Shown here: positions 7,872-17,324 of the stretch, in pieces
Layout of the letters: each line of letters starts with the position of its first letter
How positions within the stretch are numbered: the first letter of the stretch is position 1
From: Lignipirellula cremea
GTDB lineage: Bacteria > Planctomycetota > Planctomycetia > Pirellulales > Pirellulaceae
Assembly: GCF_007751035.1 (NCBI RefSeq)
Contig: NZ_CP036433.1
Coordinates: forward strand, 8,909,001-8,973,000
DNA: 64,000 bases
Reading direction: 5' to 3'
Program-made: the position numbers and the translations under genes
The notes under the pieces: model-generated
What the model saw: the letters and a program-made list of their open reading frames with translations, nothing else
Told to the model about the DNA's origin: nothing
Databases searched by the model: none

Positions 7872-10235
7872 ATGATGGCCAAAGCGATCATTGCTTTGGT
7901 GGCAACTCTATTCGCCGGTTCGGCGGTCGCGCAGCAGATTCTTCCATTTCCACCGGCTCCGTCTGGTTCTCAGGCGGGAGTGACCATTGAAAGTTCCACG
8001 TATAAGAAGCGGGTGGAGCCGAAACGTCTCCCCGACGATGCCCCAAACATCTTGATTATCTTGATCGACGACGTTGGACCAGGCACGGCGTCAACGTATG
8101 GAGGCGAAATCAACACGCCCACGCTCAGCCGAATCGCGAAAGCGGGCATCTCCTACAATCGCTTCCACTCGACGGCCATGTGTTCGCCCACGCGAGCCGC
8201 ACTGCTCACGGGTCGCAACCACACCCGCGTAGGGAATGGGCAGATCGCAGCGATCGCTAACGACTTCGATGGATTCAGTGGAGTCATTCCCAAAACCTCA
8301 GCAACCATGGCCGAGGTGCTGAAAGCGTACGGTTACAATACGGCCGCGTTCGGCAAATGGCACAATACTCCCGAAGAGCAGATTACCTCAAAGGGGCCGT
8401 TCGATTACTGGCCTACTGGGTACGGGTTCGAGTATTTCTATGGCTTCCTTGCCGGCGAGGCATCTCAGTATGAACCCACGATGGTGCGCAACACGACCTA
8501 TGTGGAACGTCCCAAAACGTCCGGTGGCAACAATCATTACCATCTCTCTGAGGGCATTGCCGACGATGCGATCCACTGGCTACGGGAACAGAAGGCTTAC
8601 GCGCCTGACAAACCGTGGTTTGTGTATTGGGCTCCAGGTGCATCGCACGGCCCTCACCAGGTGATGAAGGAATGGGCCGACAAATACAAAGGCAAGTTCG
8701 ACGATGGCTGGGACGCTTATCGCAAGCGTGTCTTCGACAACCAGAAGAAGCTCGGCTGGATTCCAGACACCGCGCAACTTACTCCGCGCGCCGACAGCAT
8801 GGCATCTTGGGACTCCACTCCCGCGGACGAGAAGCCTTTCCAACGGCGACTCATGGAAGTCTTTGCCGGTTTCACGGAGCACGCTGATGCGCAGGCAGGA
8901 CGACTCATCGACGAGATTGCCGCCCAGGGAGATTTCGACAATACGCTGATTCTTTACATCTGGGGCGACAATGGGTCTTCTGCCGAAGGGCTTTATGGCA
9001 CGATCAGCGAACAACTCGCCCAAAACGGCATCCCCACGAAGATTTCCGAACACCTGACCGCCCTCGAAGAGCTTGGCGGGCTTGATGCCCTGGGCAGCGA
9101 CAAGACGGATAACATGTACCACGCCGGTTGGGCCTGGGCTGGAAGCACGCCTTACAAGGGCACCAAACTTCAAGGCGCCTACTTCGGCGGGATTCGCCAG
9201 CCGATGGCCGTTTCCTGGCCCAGGTCGATCAAGGCCGATGCCACTCCTCGCCCCCAGTTCCATCATGTGAACGACATCGTCCCCACTGTCTACGACATTC
9301 TTGACATTACCCCACCGCAGGTCGTCAACGGTTTCACTCAAGATCCCTTCGATGGTGTCAGCATGACTTATACCTTTGGTGATACGATGGCAAAGGGGCG
9401 CAAAACGACACAGTTCTTCGACATCATGGCCAGCCGCAGCATTTACCAGGACGGCTGGTTCGCCTGCGCTCGCGGTCCGCGTGAACCCTGGGTGGCCGGC
9501 ATCCCAAAGGGCATCCGCGAATGGTCGCCTCTCACCGACAGATGGGAGCTTTACAATCTTGACGAGGATTGGAGCCAAGCCAAAGATCTCGCGGACGAGA
9601 TACCCGGGAAACTTGAAGAAATGAAGGCCCTGTTCCTTACGGAGTCTGCGAAGAACAAAAACCTGCCCATCGGTGGTGGTCTCTGGTCAACGGCTCTCTT
9701 CCATCCCGAGGATGCCCCCGCATCGACGCTGACCGAATGGACTTTCGCGCATCCGATCACGGGCATGCCGGAATCGGCTGCGCCCAAACTTGGCAAGGTC
9801 AGCAGTCTCGTCACGATGGAGGTCGATGTTCCCGAGAAGGCCAACGGCGTGCTCTACGCGCTCGCCGGCTTCTCTGGCGGATTGACCTGCTATATCAAAG
9901 ACAATGTCCTCTGTTACGAGTTCAACCTGTTCCAGATCCGCCGCACCAAGATCCAGTCGAAAGAACCATTGCCGCCGGGAAAAGCAAAGATCGAAGTGGA
10001 GTCCAAGTTGGTCGACAAAATCGGCGGCCCCATCGACGTGACACTTCGAGTCAACGGGAAACAGGTCGCCAATGAACGGGTTCCCAACGGGATGTCGCTG
10101 CATTTTACAAGTAATGCGACATTCGACATTGGAACGGATCGTGATTCGCCCGTTTCGCTGGACTACTTTGAGGAAGCCCCTTTCACGTTCAATGGAACGA
10201 TCGGGAAAACCACGATCAAATACACGAAGAAATGA
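7872..10235 (+). CDS. Arylsulfatase, secreted
   Basis: Type I sulfatase of about 787 aa. An ATG at 7872 gives the signal peptide MMAKAIIALVATLFAG; an upstream ATG at 7848 would put eight polar residues ahead of it. The alkaline-phosphatase fold starts at APNILIILIDDVGPG. The formylglycine site is MCSPTRAALLTGRNH (Cys in C-x-P-x-R), so activity needs a formylglycine-generating enzyme, none of which is seen here. Other active-site blocks are AFGKWHNTP, WAPGASHGPH and YIWGDNGSSAEG. After about residue 590 a beta-rich C-terminal domain follows (GVLYALAGFSGGLTCYI). The next gene is a close paralogue interrupted by an insertion sequence. Probable role: desulfation of algal or other sulfated polysaccharide, inferred. 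Confidence 0.9.
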   Translation: MMAKAIIALVATLFAGSAVAQQILPFPPAPSGSQAGVTIESSTYKKRVEPKRLPDDAPNILIILIDDVGPGTASTYGGEINTPTLSRIAKAGISYNRFHSTAMCSPTRAALLTGRNHTRVGNGQIAAIANDFDGFSGVIPKTSATMAEVLKAYGYNTAAFGKWHNTPEEQITSKGPFDYWPTGYGFEYFYGFLAGEASQYEPTMVRNTTYVERPKTSGGNNHYHLSEGIADDAIHWLREQKAYAPDKPWFVYWAPGASHGPHQVMKEWADKYKGKFDDGWDAYRKRVFDNQKKLGWIPDTAQLTPRADSMASWDSTPADEKPFQRRLMEVFAGFTEHADAQAGRLIDEIAAQGDFDNTLILYIWGDNGSSAEGLYGTISEQLAQNGIPTKISEHLTALEELGGLDALGSDKTDNMYHAGWAWAGSTPYKGTKLQGAYFGGIRQPMAVSWPRSIKADATPRPQFHHVNDIVPTVYDILDITPPQVVNGFTQDPFDGVSMTYTFGDTMAKGRKTTQFFDIMASRSIYQDGWFACARGPREPWVAGIPKGIREWSPLTDRWELYNLDEDWSQAKDLADEIPGKLEEMKALFLTESAKNKNLPIGGGLWSTALFHPEDAPASTLTEWTFAHPITGMPESAAPKLGKVSSLVTMEVDVPEKANGVLYALAGFSGGLTCYIKDNVLCYEFNLFQIRRTKIQSKEPLPPGKAKIEVESKLVDKIGGPIDVTLRVNGKQVANERVPNGMSLHFTSNATFDIGTDRDSPVSLDYFEEAPFTFNGTIGKTTIKYTKK

Positions 10236-10953
10236 CACATTTCCGGCCCAATGCCCTTCACTCATCGCCGAGACTCCCAGGGAAAGTCTTCTCCATGAAA
10301 CTGCTTCACGTACTCCTTGCTTTGGTTGGTTGTTGTCTCTCCAGCTTAGCCCATGCCGCGCCGCCTGATGATGGCTCGGTTCTGCCTTTCCCGTCGACGC
10401 CTTCGGCAAGCGTTGCCAAACCGCGATTGCAGGACTCGACTCACAAGCGACGGGTTGAGCCGAGCCGATTGCCAGCCGATGCACCAAACATCCTGATCGT
10501 GCTGATCGACGATGTTGGATTCGGGGTTCCCGACACATTTGGCGGCTTCGCACACACGCCAACACTCAGCCGGTTAGCGAAGGAAGGCATCAGTTACAAC
10601 CGCTTTCACACCACGGCGATCTGTTCGCCAACTCGTGCGGCGTTGTTGACCGGTCGTAACCATCAGCGTGTCGGCAGCGGCACGATCGCCGAGCGGGCCG
10701 TGGACTGGGACGGTTACACGGGGGTGATGCCCAAAACATCGGCCACCGTTGCGGAAGTGCTGCGGCACTACGGTTACAAGACGTCTGCGTTTGGAAAATG
10801 GCACAACACCCCAGCGAATCAAACGACAGCCATGGGACCGTTCGACTATTGGCCGACGGGTTACGGCTTTGAACACTTCTACGGCTTCCTGGCCGGTGAA
10901 ACGTCCCAATGGGAGCCGCGCCTCGTCCAGAACACCACGGCAATCGAACCTCC

Positions 10954-10963
10954 CCATGACGAG
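10954..10963. repeat. Target-site duplication, left copy
   Basis: CCATGACGAG, repeated exactly at 12591-12600 after the right end of the element. Both copies lie in the sulfatase codons for the His-Asp-Glu stretch, and removing one copy with the element restores the frame. Confidence 0.88.
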
Positions 10964-10982
10964 GGTGCAGTCGCCCTGGTAG
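10964..10982 (+). repeat. Left terminal inverted repeat of the IS
   Basis: Nineteen bases matching the right end with a single mismatch (CGCC here, CGGC in the complement of the right end). It may extend one base leftward to 10963 if the duplication is 8 bases. Confidence 0.88.
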
Positions 10983-11082
10983 CAGGCCCGGCGTGGCTGG
11001 ATTGGTATTGGAAAAAAACGGCGTCCGTGCCCCAATGAGTCATTTTGGTTAGCCGCCAAACATCTCATGCGGAACGGACGCC

Positions 11083-12562
11083 ATGCAGCAGACTATCACA
11101 TTCATCGTTTGGCTCAATTGCCTGTTCAATGTTTTGGACCCTGAGTTCGCCGCCGACTTGCTCAGCGTCGTTCGGAAAGTCGTGGCCGCGGTACAATGTT
11201 TTTTCTCGCCGGGAGATCAGGCCGGCCGGTTGTTTCCAGTTCGAGAGGCGTTTGGAGCGACTGCTGCGAGAGCTTGGCCGCTTGATTTTCGAGCGAACGC
11301 TCCGGCGGCTGGAGTCGCAGCGGCGTGAGCAAACGGCCGCTTCTTTCACCTGGAATGGCGAAACCTATCGACGCAATCGGCAGACGGTCAGCTCGATCGA
11401 CACCCGGTTTGGCCGGGTCAATTATGAGCGATGGTTTTTCCAGAACGGCCAGCCCGGATCGCCCGGCGTCGCGCCGCTGGATGTGCGGCTGGGGATCGTC
11501 GCGGGCCGCATGACGCCGGCCTTGGCGGAGGCGACCGGCCGACTCGCCGCCGACATGCCGCAGCAGGCCGCTTTGCAGATGCTGCGCGAACGCTTCGCCG
11601 TGAAGATGTCGGTCGATTCCTATCGCCGGGTCGTCGCCGAACTGGCCACGGAGGTTCGCGGCGTGCATGACGAAGAGGCGATCGAACAGCTGCTCGACTG
11701 GCTCCGGCAGGCTCGCCAAAGCGCAGGAAAACATAGCGTTTTATTGCAAGTGGGACGCGACGGCGTCTACGTTCAAACGTGTCCCTGCTGGGAGGAAGCG
11801 GCCTGCGCGACGCTCGCCGTTTATGATCGAAATCGAAAACGGCTGGGCACGATCTACCTGGGCCAGATGCCCGAGAGCGAACAGCCGACCATGACGCGGC
11901 GACTGACGAACGTCATCGAAGGCGTGCTCCGCGGTCTTGGCGACGACCTGCCCGCCTTGCGTTATGTGACGGACGCCGGCTGTCATCCGCAAGCCTATTA
12001 TCATGACTTGCTGGCGAAGATGAAGCATCCGCTCACGCAGCAACCCTTGTCGTGGAGTTGGGGCGTCGATTTCTTCCACGCTTGCGAGTACGTCGCGAAG
12101 CTGGCCGCGGCCATTTACGGGACCGGGAAAGAGAGCGCGAACCACTGGGCCGAGCAACAACGAAAGACGTTGCGGGACGATCCGAACGGCGTCTCCAAAG
12201 TGATTGCTCGCGCGGCCCAGCAGAAACGCCGCCATGGTCTACGAGGAACGAAGAAGGATTACGCCTTGGCTTTGAACTACTTCAAGAGGTATCGCGACTA
12301 CATGGACTACGCAGCGCGACGAGAGCGAGGCGAGCCGATCGGCAGCGGGATCACCGAAGCGGGCTGTAAAGTGATCTTCAACCAACGGCTCAAGCAATCC
12401 GGCATGCGTTGGCGTCGCGCGACGGGGCAATACATCGTTGACCTCAGAACGGCCAACCGCAGCCGCCTCTGGCCAAGAATCTGGAACCGCCTGATCACCG
12501 CCGCCCGCCCGCTCCCGCCGATAACTCAAGCCAACACAAACCGCGACCCCGAAATAAACTAA
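11083..12562 (+). CDS. ISKra4-family transposase, apparent +1 frameshift near the N-terminus
   Basis: DDE-type transposase of about 490 residues. The conserved C-terminal signature is clear: EPIGSGITEAGCKVIFNQRL, then KQSGMRWRRATGQYI. Upstream blocks include the TWNGETYRRNRQT and RYVTDAGCHPQAYYHDLL regions. The natural start is probably the ATG at 11083 (MQQTITFIVWLNCLFNVLDP), but that frame must shift by +1 at or near the T6 run at 11199-11204 to join the main frame, which reads SRREIRPAGCFQFERRLERL onward. The main frame alone is open from 11045, but its first 45 or so residues are low-complexity and not protein-like. It is either a one-base insertion that inactivates the element or a slippage site. 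Confidence 0.85.
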
Positions 12563-12571
12563 CATCAGCGG

Positions 12572-12590
12572 CTACCAGGCCGACTGCACC
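12572..12590 (-). repeat. Right terminal inverted repeat of the IS
   Basis: Reads CTACCAGGCCGACTGCACC on the plus strand; its complement pairs with the left end at 18 of 19 positions. Confidence 0.88.
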
Positions 12591-14289
12591 CCATGACGAG
12601 AAGTACCACCTTACCGAGGACATGGCGGAGAAGGCCATTACATGGCTCAAACTGCACCGTTCGTTCTCACCGGATCAGCCGTTTCTAATGTACTGGGCAC
12701 CCGGCGCGGCTCATGGTCCGCATCATGTGTTCCCGGAATGGGCGAAGAAGTACCAGGGCAAGTTCGACCAGGGATGGGATAAGCTCCGTAAGGAAGTCTT
12801 CGCTCGTCAAAAACAACTCGGTTGGATTCCCGCAGACGCGAAACTCACTGAGCGTGCCGAGACGATGGAGGCCTGGGATGACATTCCAGATTCCCAGCGC
12901 GAGTTTCAACTGCGGCTGATGGAACTGTTCGCAGGGTTTGTCGAACATACCGACGCCCAAGTCGGCAAACTGGTCGATTATCTGGAGCAAACGGGCCAGC
13001 GCGAGAACACGATGATTATCTATATCTGGGGCGATAACGGTTCGTCAGCCGAAGGGCAGAAAGGCTCGATCAGCGAGTTGCTGGCGCAGAATCAAATCCC
13101 AAACACGATCGAGCAGCAGCTCGAAGCCTTGAAGGGGCTCGGCGGACTTGATGCGCTGGGCGGCCCTCTGACCGACAACATGTACCATGCTTCCTGGGCC
13201 TGGGCCGGTTCGACGCCTTTTCGCTACACAAAACTTGTCGCCTCGCATTTCGGGGGAACTCGCAACCCGCTCGTGATTTCGTGGCCCAAGGGGATCAAGC
13301 CCGACAAGCGACCACGATCCCAGTTCTACCACGTCAACGACATCGCTCCGACCATCTATGATCTGCTCGACATTACGCCGCCCAAGGTAGTCAACGGGTT
13401 CGCTCAAGATCCCATCGACGGTGTGAGCATGACCGCTTCGTTCGCTGATACTGACGCGCCGGAAAACAAGCCGGTGCAGTATTTCGACAACAACGGCAGC
13501 CGAGGAATCTACAAGGATGGCTGGTACGCCTGCACGTTCGGGCCGTTGATTCCGTGGGTCAATGCGCAACCTGGTTTGGCCGAATGGGATTCCGCCAAGG
13601 ATGTGTGGGAACTCTACAACCTGAGAGAAGATTTCTCCCAAGCCAACGATTTGGCTACGAAGCACCCAGAAAAACTCGCGGAGTTGAAGAAACTGTTCTT
13701 GGAACAGGCTAGGGAAAACAAAGTGTTCCCGATTGGAGCCGGGATTTGGCTCCGGCTGCATCCCGAAGATGTGATCACCTCGCCGTACCGAAGCTGGGTG
13801 TTTGACGAAACCACGACACGCATGCCGGAGTTCACGGCACCCGGCCTCGGAAAGAAAAGCAACACTGTCACGATCGAACTTGAATGTGGAAAGGATGCCA
13901 GTGGGGTGTTGTACGCCCTGGGCGGTGCGGGCGGCGGACTGACGTGCTACATGGATGACGGCTACCTGGTGTTTGAATACAACCTGATGATCGTCCAGAG
14001 GTTCATCGCCAAATCGAAGGAGAAGCTCACTGCTGGAAAGCACACGATCGTCGTCGACACCTCGTTGAAGTCCCCTAGACCGGGCTCTCCCGCCGATATC
14101 GTGCTCACCGTCGATGGGAAGGAAGTGGCGCGGACTACGGCAAAAATGACCGTACCAGCCGCTTTCACGGCTAGCGAGAGCTTTGACGTTGGCGTCGATT
14201 TGGGGTCCACTGTTTCCCGGGAATACTATAAGCGGCGACCCTTTCGATTCAACGGGAAGATTCAGAAGGTGCGAGTGGCATTGAAGTAA

Positions 14290-14525
14290 AAAACCAGTCG
14301 ATCGCATTCGGACTGTTCGCGAAGTGTCTTTATTTGGCCGGCGTACTCAACTTCACGATTTGGAGAGGGAACATCGAGTGAAGTGCCGTTCTCGAAGTCA
14401 GACTCTCGAAACGGGTCAAAGGTCAAGCTCTCCTCCGCTCGAACGATGTAACCTCCCTCTAGGGCCGAATGACATCGCCCGATCGCACCTACCGACGAGA
14501 ACTGCCTCCCGGCGAAAGAACACAC
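14290..14525. other. Intergenic between sulfatase pseudogene and P450
   Basis: No conserved gene or hairpin terminator recognised. An ATG at 14469 in frame with the P450 gives a 19-residue polar extension (MTSPDRTYRRELPPGERTH) that is not typical of the family, so I treat it as leader. Confidence 0.4.
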
Positions 14526-15842
14526 ATGAATCAAGCCGCACCGCCCGGTCCGATGGGACGCTGGGGTGGGAACAATCATCTTCGCGCGATACGAGCCGAC
14601 TTTCGGGAGTTTTCCCACGCCTTGCACCAGGAGCACGGCGACGTTGTCTCGTATCGCGTGCTGGGACAATCGGTGTTTCAGTTCGCGAGCCCCGACTTGG
14701 CGCACGAGGTATTAGTCGAGAAGGCGAAGTCGCTCTGCAAACCCGACAATCAGAAACGTGCGTTGGGCCCGATTATTGGCCGCAACCTGTTCACGAGCGA
14801 TGGCCCAGCCTGGGTCACTCGTCGACGCTTGCTCGCCCCGGTATTCCTGCCACAGGTCATCGAACGGTATCGCTCGATTGTCGTAAGACAGGCACGTTCT
14901 GAGTTGGATCGGCTGAGCAACGGCGAGGCGAACGTCTCGCGCATCGCAAATACCATCGCGCTGCTCTCTGTGGCGGAATCGCTGTTCGGCACAGCCGTGA
15001 ATGACGTCGCCGACGAGTTTCTTGATGTGGCGGCGCGCCTGCAAGGAGCGGTAACGCGGCAGATCCTCAGCCCGTTTCTGTTGCCGCTCTGGATACCGAC
15101 TGCTGACAACCGCACCGTGCGCTCGTCGCTCCGCTTCTTCCATTCCCTGATTTCGCCGCTGATCGACCAGCGGCGGAAATCGCCCGGCCAGCATTTGGAT
15201 CTGCTCGCCGCGTTGCTCACTGCGACCGACCAGGAAGGCAAGGCGCATCTCAACGACCGTGAGGCGCGTGATGAAGCCTTGACCATGCTGCTTGCCGGCA
15301 GTGACACGACGGCTGCCGCACTCAGCTGGTCGGCGTTCCTCCTGGCCAGGCATCCAGAGACTCAGCACCGACTACGAGAGGAAGTCGTCGCTGCGGGCGA
15401 CGAATCCATTCCCAGGTTGGCGGAACAAGTCTTCCTGGAAGCGATGCGACTGTATCCGCCTGCCATTGCGATTGCCCGGCAAGCGGCTCAGCCCGTCGAA
15501 ATCGGCGGCATCCCAATCCCTCGGGGCGCGCTCGTCTTCGTCAGCGTTTACTCAATCCACCATGATTCTCGGTGGTTCCCGCAACCCGAGGAGTTTCAAC
15601 CGCAACGATTTGCGCCCGAGCACGCGGAAGCAATGCCAGAGAACGCTTTCCTACCGTTTGGGATCGGTCCCCGCGCCTGCATCGGTCGCCGCTTCGCGAT
15701 GATGGAAGGCCCGCTTGTGCTGGCAGAACTGGTCCGCCAGTTCGACGTCCAGTTGACCAAGCCAGACCAGACGCCAGAACTCGAAACCCAACTCTCCTTG
15801 CATCCACGCCACGGGCTGCGGCTGCGATTGACTCGCCACTGA
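14526..15842 (+). CDS. Cytochrome P450
   Basis: Heme monooxygenase of about 438 aa, soluble, no signal peptide or membrane anchor. The main motifs are present in order: I-helix oxygen-activation site LAGSDTTAAALSW near residue 255, K-helix ExxR as EAMRLYPPA near residue 305, and the heme-thiolate loop FGIGPRACIGRRFAM near residue 375 with the cysteine ligand. The start at 14526 (MNQAAPPGPMGRW) puts the PPGP membrane-proximal motif at the N-terminus. It resembles broad CYP4/CYP102-like bacterial enzymes, but the substrate is unknown. No redox partner gene is nearby. The last 263 bases are duplicated 3 kb downstream. Confidence 0.92.
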   Translation: MNQAAPPGPMGRWGGNNHLRAIRADFREFSHALHQEHGDVVSYRVLGQSVFQFASPDLAHEVLVEKAKSLCKPDNQKRALGPIIGRNLFTSDGPAWVTRRRLLAPVFLPQVIERYRSIVVRQARSELDRLSNGEANVSRIANTIALLSVAESLFGTAVNDVADEFLDVAARLQGAVTRQILSPFLLPLWIPTADNRTVRSSLRFFHSLISPLIDQRRKSPGQHLDLLAALLTATDQEGKAHLNDREARDEALTMLLAGSDTTAAALSWSAFLLARHPETQHRLREEVVAAGDESIPRLAEQVFLEAMRLYPPAIAIARQAAQPVEIGGIPIPRGALVFVSVYSIHHDSRWFPQPEEFQPQRFAPEHAEAMPENAFLPFGIGPRACIGRRFAMMEGPLVLAELVRQFDVQLTKPDQTPELETQLSLHPRHGLRLRLTRH

Positions 15843-15883
15843 TTTCACAACAGCTCACTTTTTATACATCGCGAATGAGGAAG

Positions 15884-16837
15884 TTAGTTCGCAGCCGCCA
15901 CAGCCCGGTGGGCGGTTTCTTGGAGGAAGCGGGCATAGTCGGCATCGAGCCCGGCTGTGAACGTATTGCCGACGCAGCTCGTCCCAAACAGCACCTCGTA
16001 CCACATGCACGCGCCGAGATACCTCCCTGCCGGACTGGAGTGGTGGCCGTCCATGCTGAGCGTCGGTGCGGCTTGGCCATTCATTTGCCACTTATAGCCG
16101 ACGTGCAAGGAACGCGTCTGATCTGGCAACCCTGGTGCGCTGGCCTGCTTGGGCTTGAAGGTCGCATCCGGCTTGTAACCCCATTTCACGTCCGTGTCGG
16201 CTGCGTAGAAGGCGTCGCCCACGGGAATCAGCCGCACTCCCAGCTCGGCAGCAATCGTGCGGTAGGCTTTCGCCAGTTGCTCGTACATTTCGCGTTGTGT
16301 GCGGGGCTCGTCAGAGTCACGCACGGGTGATGTGAAGCGTCGGTCGTCCACACGATAGGCCCACGTCTCGTGCAGCAGCAGTTCCGCCTCAGGTGCGTGC
16401 TGCTTCACGTAGGCCTGCATCTTTGCCGCATAGGGACGATAAGTGGCAGCGTCATGGCTGAGGGAACTCCGCTGCTGAATCGTTACGAAGTCGTGGGGAC
16501 CGTCACGCAGAATCTCTTTCAGGCCCTGGCCATTGCCGTAGAGGCCCTCACGGTCGCCGGGGTCTTGCTCGTGCAACTGGGCTTTGTCCCAGTGCAGTTG
16601 CAACGGGCTGCCGCCAATCGTCGCGGTTTTCAAGATCAGTCGATTGCCGTCCGCAGCCGCCAGTTTGCCGAGATAAGTGGTGGCATCGTGCGAAAAGCTA
16701 TTACCTATGGCCAGCACGCGGACTGTTTTCGTGGCCGTCGTCTTGTCGGCGAGACGTGAAGGCTCAGCGGCTGGAAGCGATGCGGCGGCGATCGCCGCCC
16801 AGAGTAACGAAACTGCCGAGCAGCGAATGAGATTCAT
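15884..16837 (-). CDS. DUF4886-type SGNH hydrolase, secreted
   Basis: Predicted secreted hydrolase of about 317 aa. The start at 16837 (MNLIRCSAVSLLWAAIAAAS) gives a clean signal peptide; an ATG at 16855 adds six residues. The nucleophile block is VLAIGNSFSHDATTYL (GNS of SGNH enzymes) directly after the signal. Further family features are DFVTIQQRS (asparagine/glutamine block), LLLHETWAYR and the distal MDGHHSSPAGRYLGA with the Asp-x-x-His catalytic pair. It is convergent with the P450 gene, with only about 40 bases between the stops. Fits with the other SGNH esterases in the first 8 kb as part of a carbohydrate-processing set; substrate unknown. Confidence 0.82.
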   Translation of the reverse strand: MNLIRCSAVSLLWAAIAAASLPAAEPSRLADKTTATKTVRVLAIGNSFSHDATTYLGKLAAADGNRLILKTATIGGSPLQLHWDKAQLHEQDPGDREGLYGNGQGLKEILRDGPHDFVTIQQRSSLSHDAATYRPYAAKMQAYVKQHAPEAELLLHETWAYRVDDRRFTSPVRDSDEPRTQREMYEQLAKAYRTIAAELGVRLIPVGDAFYAADTDVKWGYKPDATFKPKQASAPGLPDQTRSLHVGYKWQMNGQAAPTLSMDGHHSSPAGRYLGACMWYEVLFGTSCVGNTFTAGLDADYARFLQETAHRAVAAAN

Positions 16838-16980
16838 GCGACAGATACCTAGCAAAAGATTGCTCCAAAAATGTCGAGTCTGAAACCTCGATCCAAACTT
16901 GCAACAGGCACCATTCTAGCGAGACTGGTACGCGATGCACGCTTCGGGCGAGAAGCGTGACTCCCGATCCTGTCGTACTC

Positions 16981-17050
16981 CAGCATTTGACCGGCCGGGA
17001 CGTTTTTGCTTCGATTCAAAAAGTAGTTTCTGAATCATTTCCGGTTTTGC
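16981..17050. repeat. Dispersed repeat, copy A
   Basis: One of three related stretches (others at 19091-19160 and 23293-23365). The shared core is GATTCAAAAAGTAGTTTCTG followed by AATCA, which can fold into a 10-bp stem with a GTAG loop, then CCGGTTTTG. In each case it lies on the 3' side of a 96-aa minus-strand gene or of its remnant. Confidence 0.75.
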
Positions 17051-17089
17051 CGGGGTGGGGCAAGAAATCGCCGATCTGCTGTCGTCAAC

Positions 17090-17158
17090 TCACGGGGACT
17101 TCACCGCGGCGAGACATGCTTCCAGCCAGAGCTTCTCCTCTCGATTGAGATTGAGCGT
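17090..17158 (-). pseudogene. 3' remnant of the 96-aa small gene family
   Basis: Minus-strand translation reads TLNLNREEKLWLEACLAAVK and stops at 17090-17092. It matches LNLNREEQLWLEACLAAVRF at the end of the intact gene at 23380-23670. Upstream codons of that gene are absent here. It sits next to repeat copy A just as the intact gene sits next to copy C. Confidence 0.75.
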
Positions 17159-17324
17159 GACATGTTGTACTCTAAATCGAACAAGGATCCGAATCCCTTG
17201 TGTCGGGCCTCTTCCTGATTCACAAGTAACGAAAGTCTACTGAAATCGGCCAATGCGAATCGCTTGCGGGCGGTCGTTACGAGTTGCAGAACATAACTAC
17301 TCCAAATGTGGGACGCCATTCACA
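17159..17324. other. Intergenic, nothing recognised
   Basis: Between the remnant and the ankyrin gene. An in-frame ATG at 17253 exists but its first 24 residues are not protein-like, so the ankyrin start is placed at 17325. Confidence 0.4.

Larger units (their letters stand above)
10964..12590 (+). mobile_element. Insertion sequence, ISKra4-family type
   Basis: Element of about 1.63 kb inserted in a sulfatase gene. The ends are inverted repeats: GGTGCAGTCGCCCTGGTAG at 10964-10982 and its near-perfect complement at 12572-12590 (one mismatch). The host sequence CCATGACGAG is present on both sides. Because the terminal G/C pair is ambiguous, the duplication can be read as 10 bases with 19-bp repeats or 8 bases with 20-bp repeats; ISKra4-type elements usually make 8-9 base duplications. 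It carries one transposase gene. The family is assigned from the transposase C-terminus and the ends. Confidence 0.9.
10295..14289 (+). pseudogene. Arylsulfatase gene split by an ISKra4-type insertion
   Basis: Paralogue of the preceding sulfatase in two pieces, 10295-10963 and 12601-14289. The 5' piece has a signal peptide (MKLLHVLLALVGCCLSSLAHA, first 20 residues or so), the APNILIVLIDDVGFG start of the fold and the formylglycine site ICSPTRAALLTGRNH. The 3' piece carries WAPGAAHGPH, YIWGDNGSSAEG and the C-terminal beta domain. Joining base 10963 to 12601 keeps the frame and reads PPHDEKYHLTEDMAEKAITW, matching NNHYHLSEGIADDAIHW in the intact paralogue. Both pieces are otherwise free of stops, so the insertion is recent. 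Unless the element excises precisely, no full-length enzyme is made; translation of the 5' piece runs into the element and stops at 11038. Confidence 0.92.

Noticed and set aside
10932-11068. Minus- and plus-strand ORFs over the sulfatase/IS junction
   Set aside because: They only read through the inverted repeat and disappear when the element is removed.
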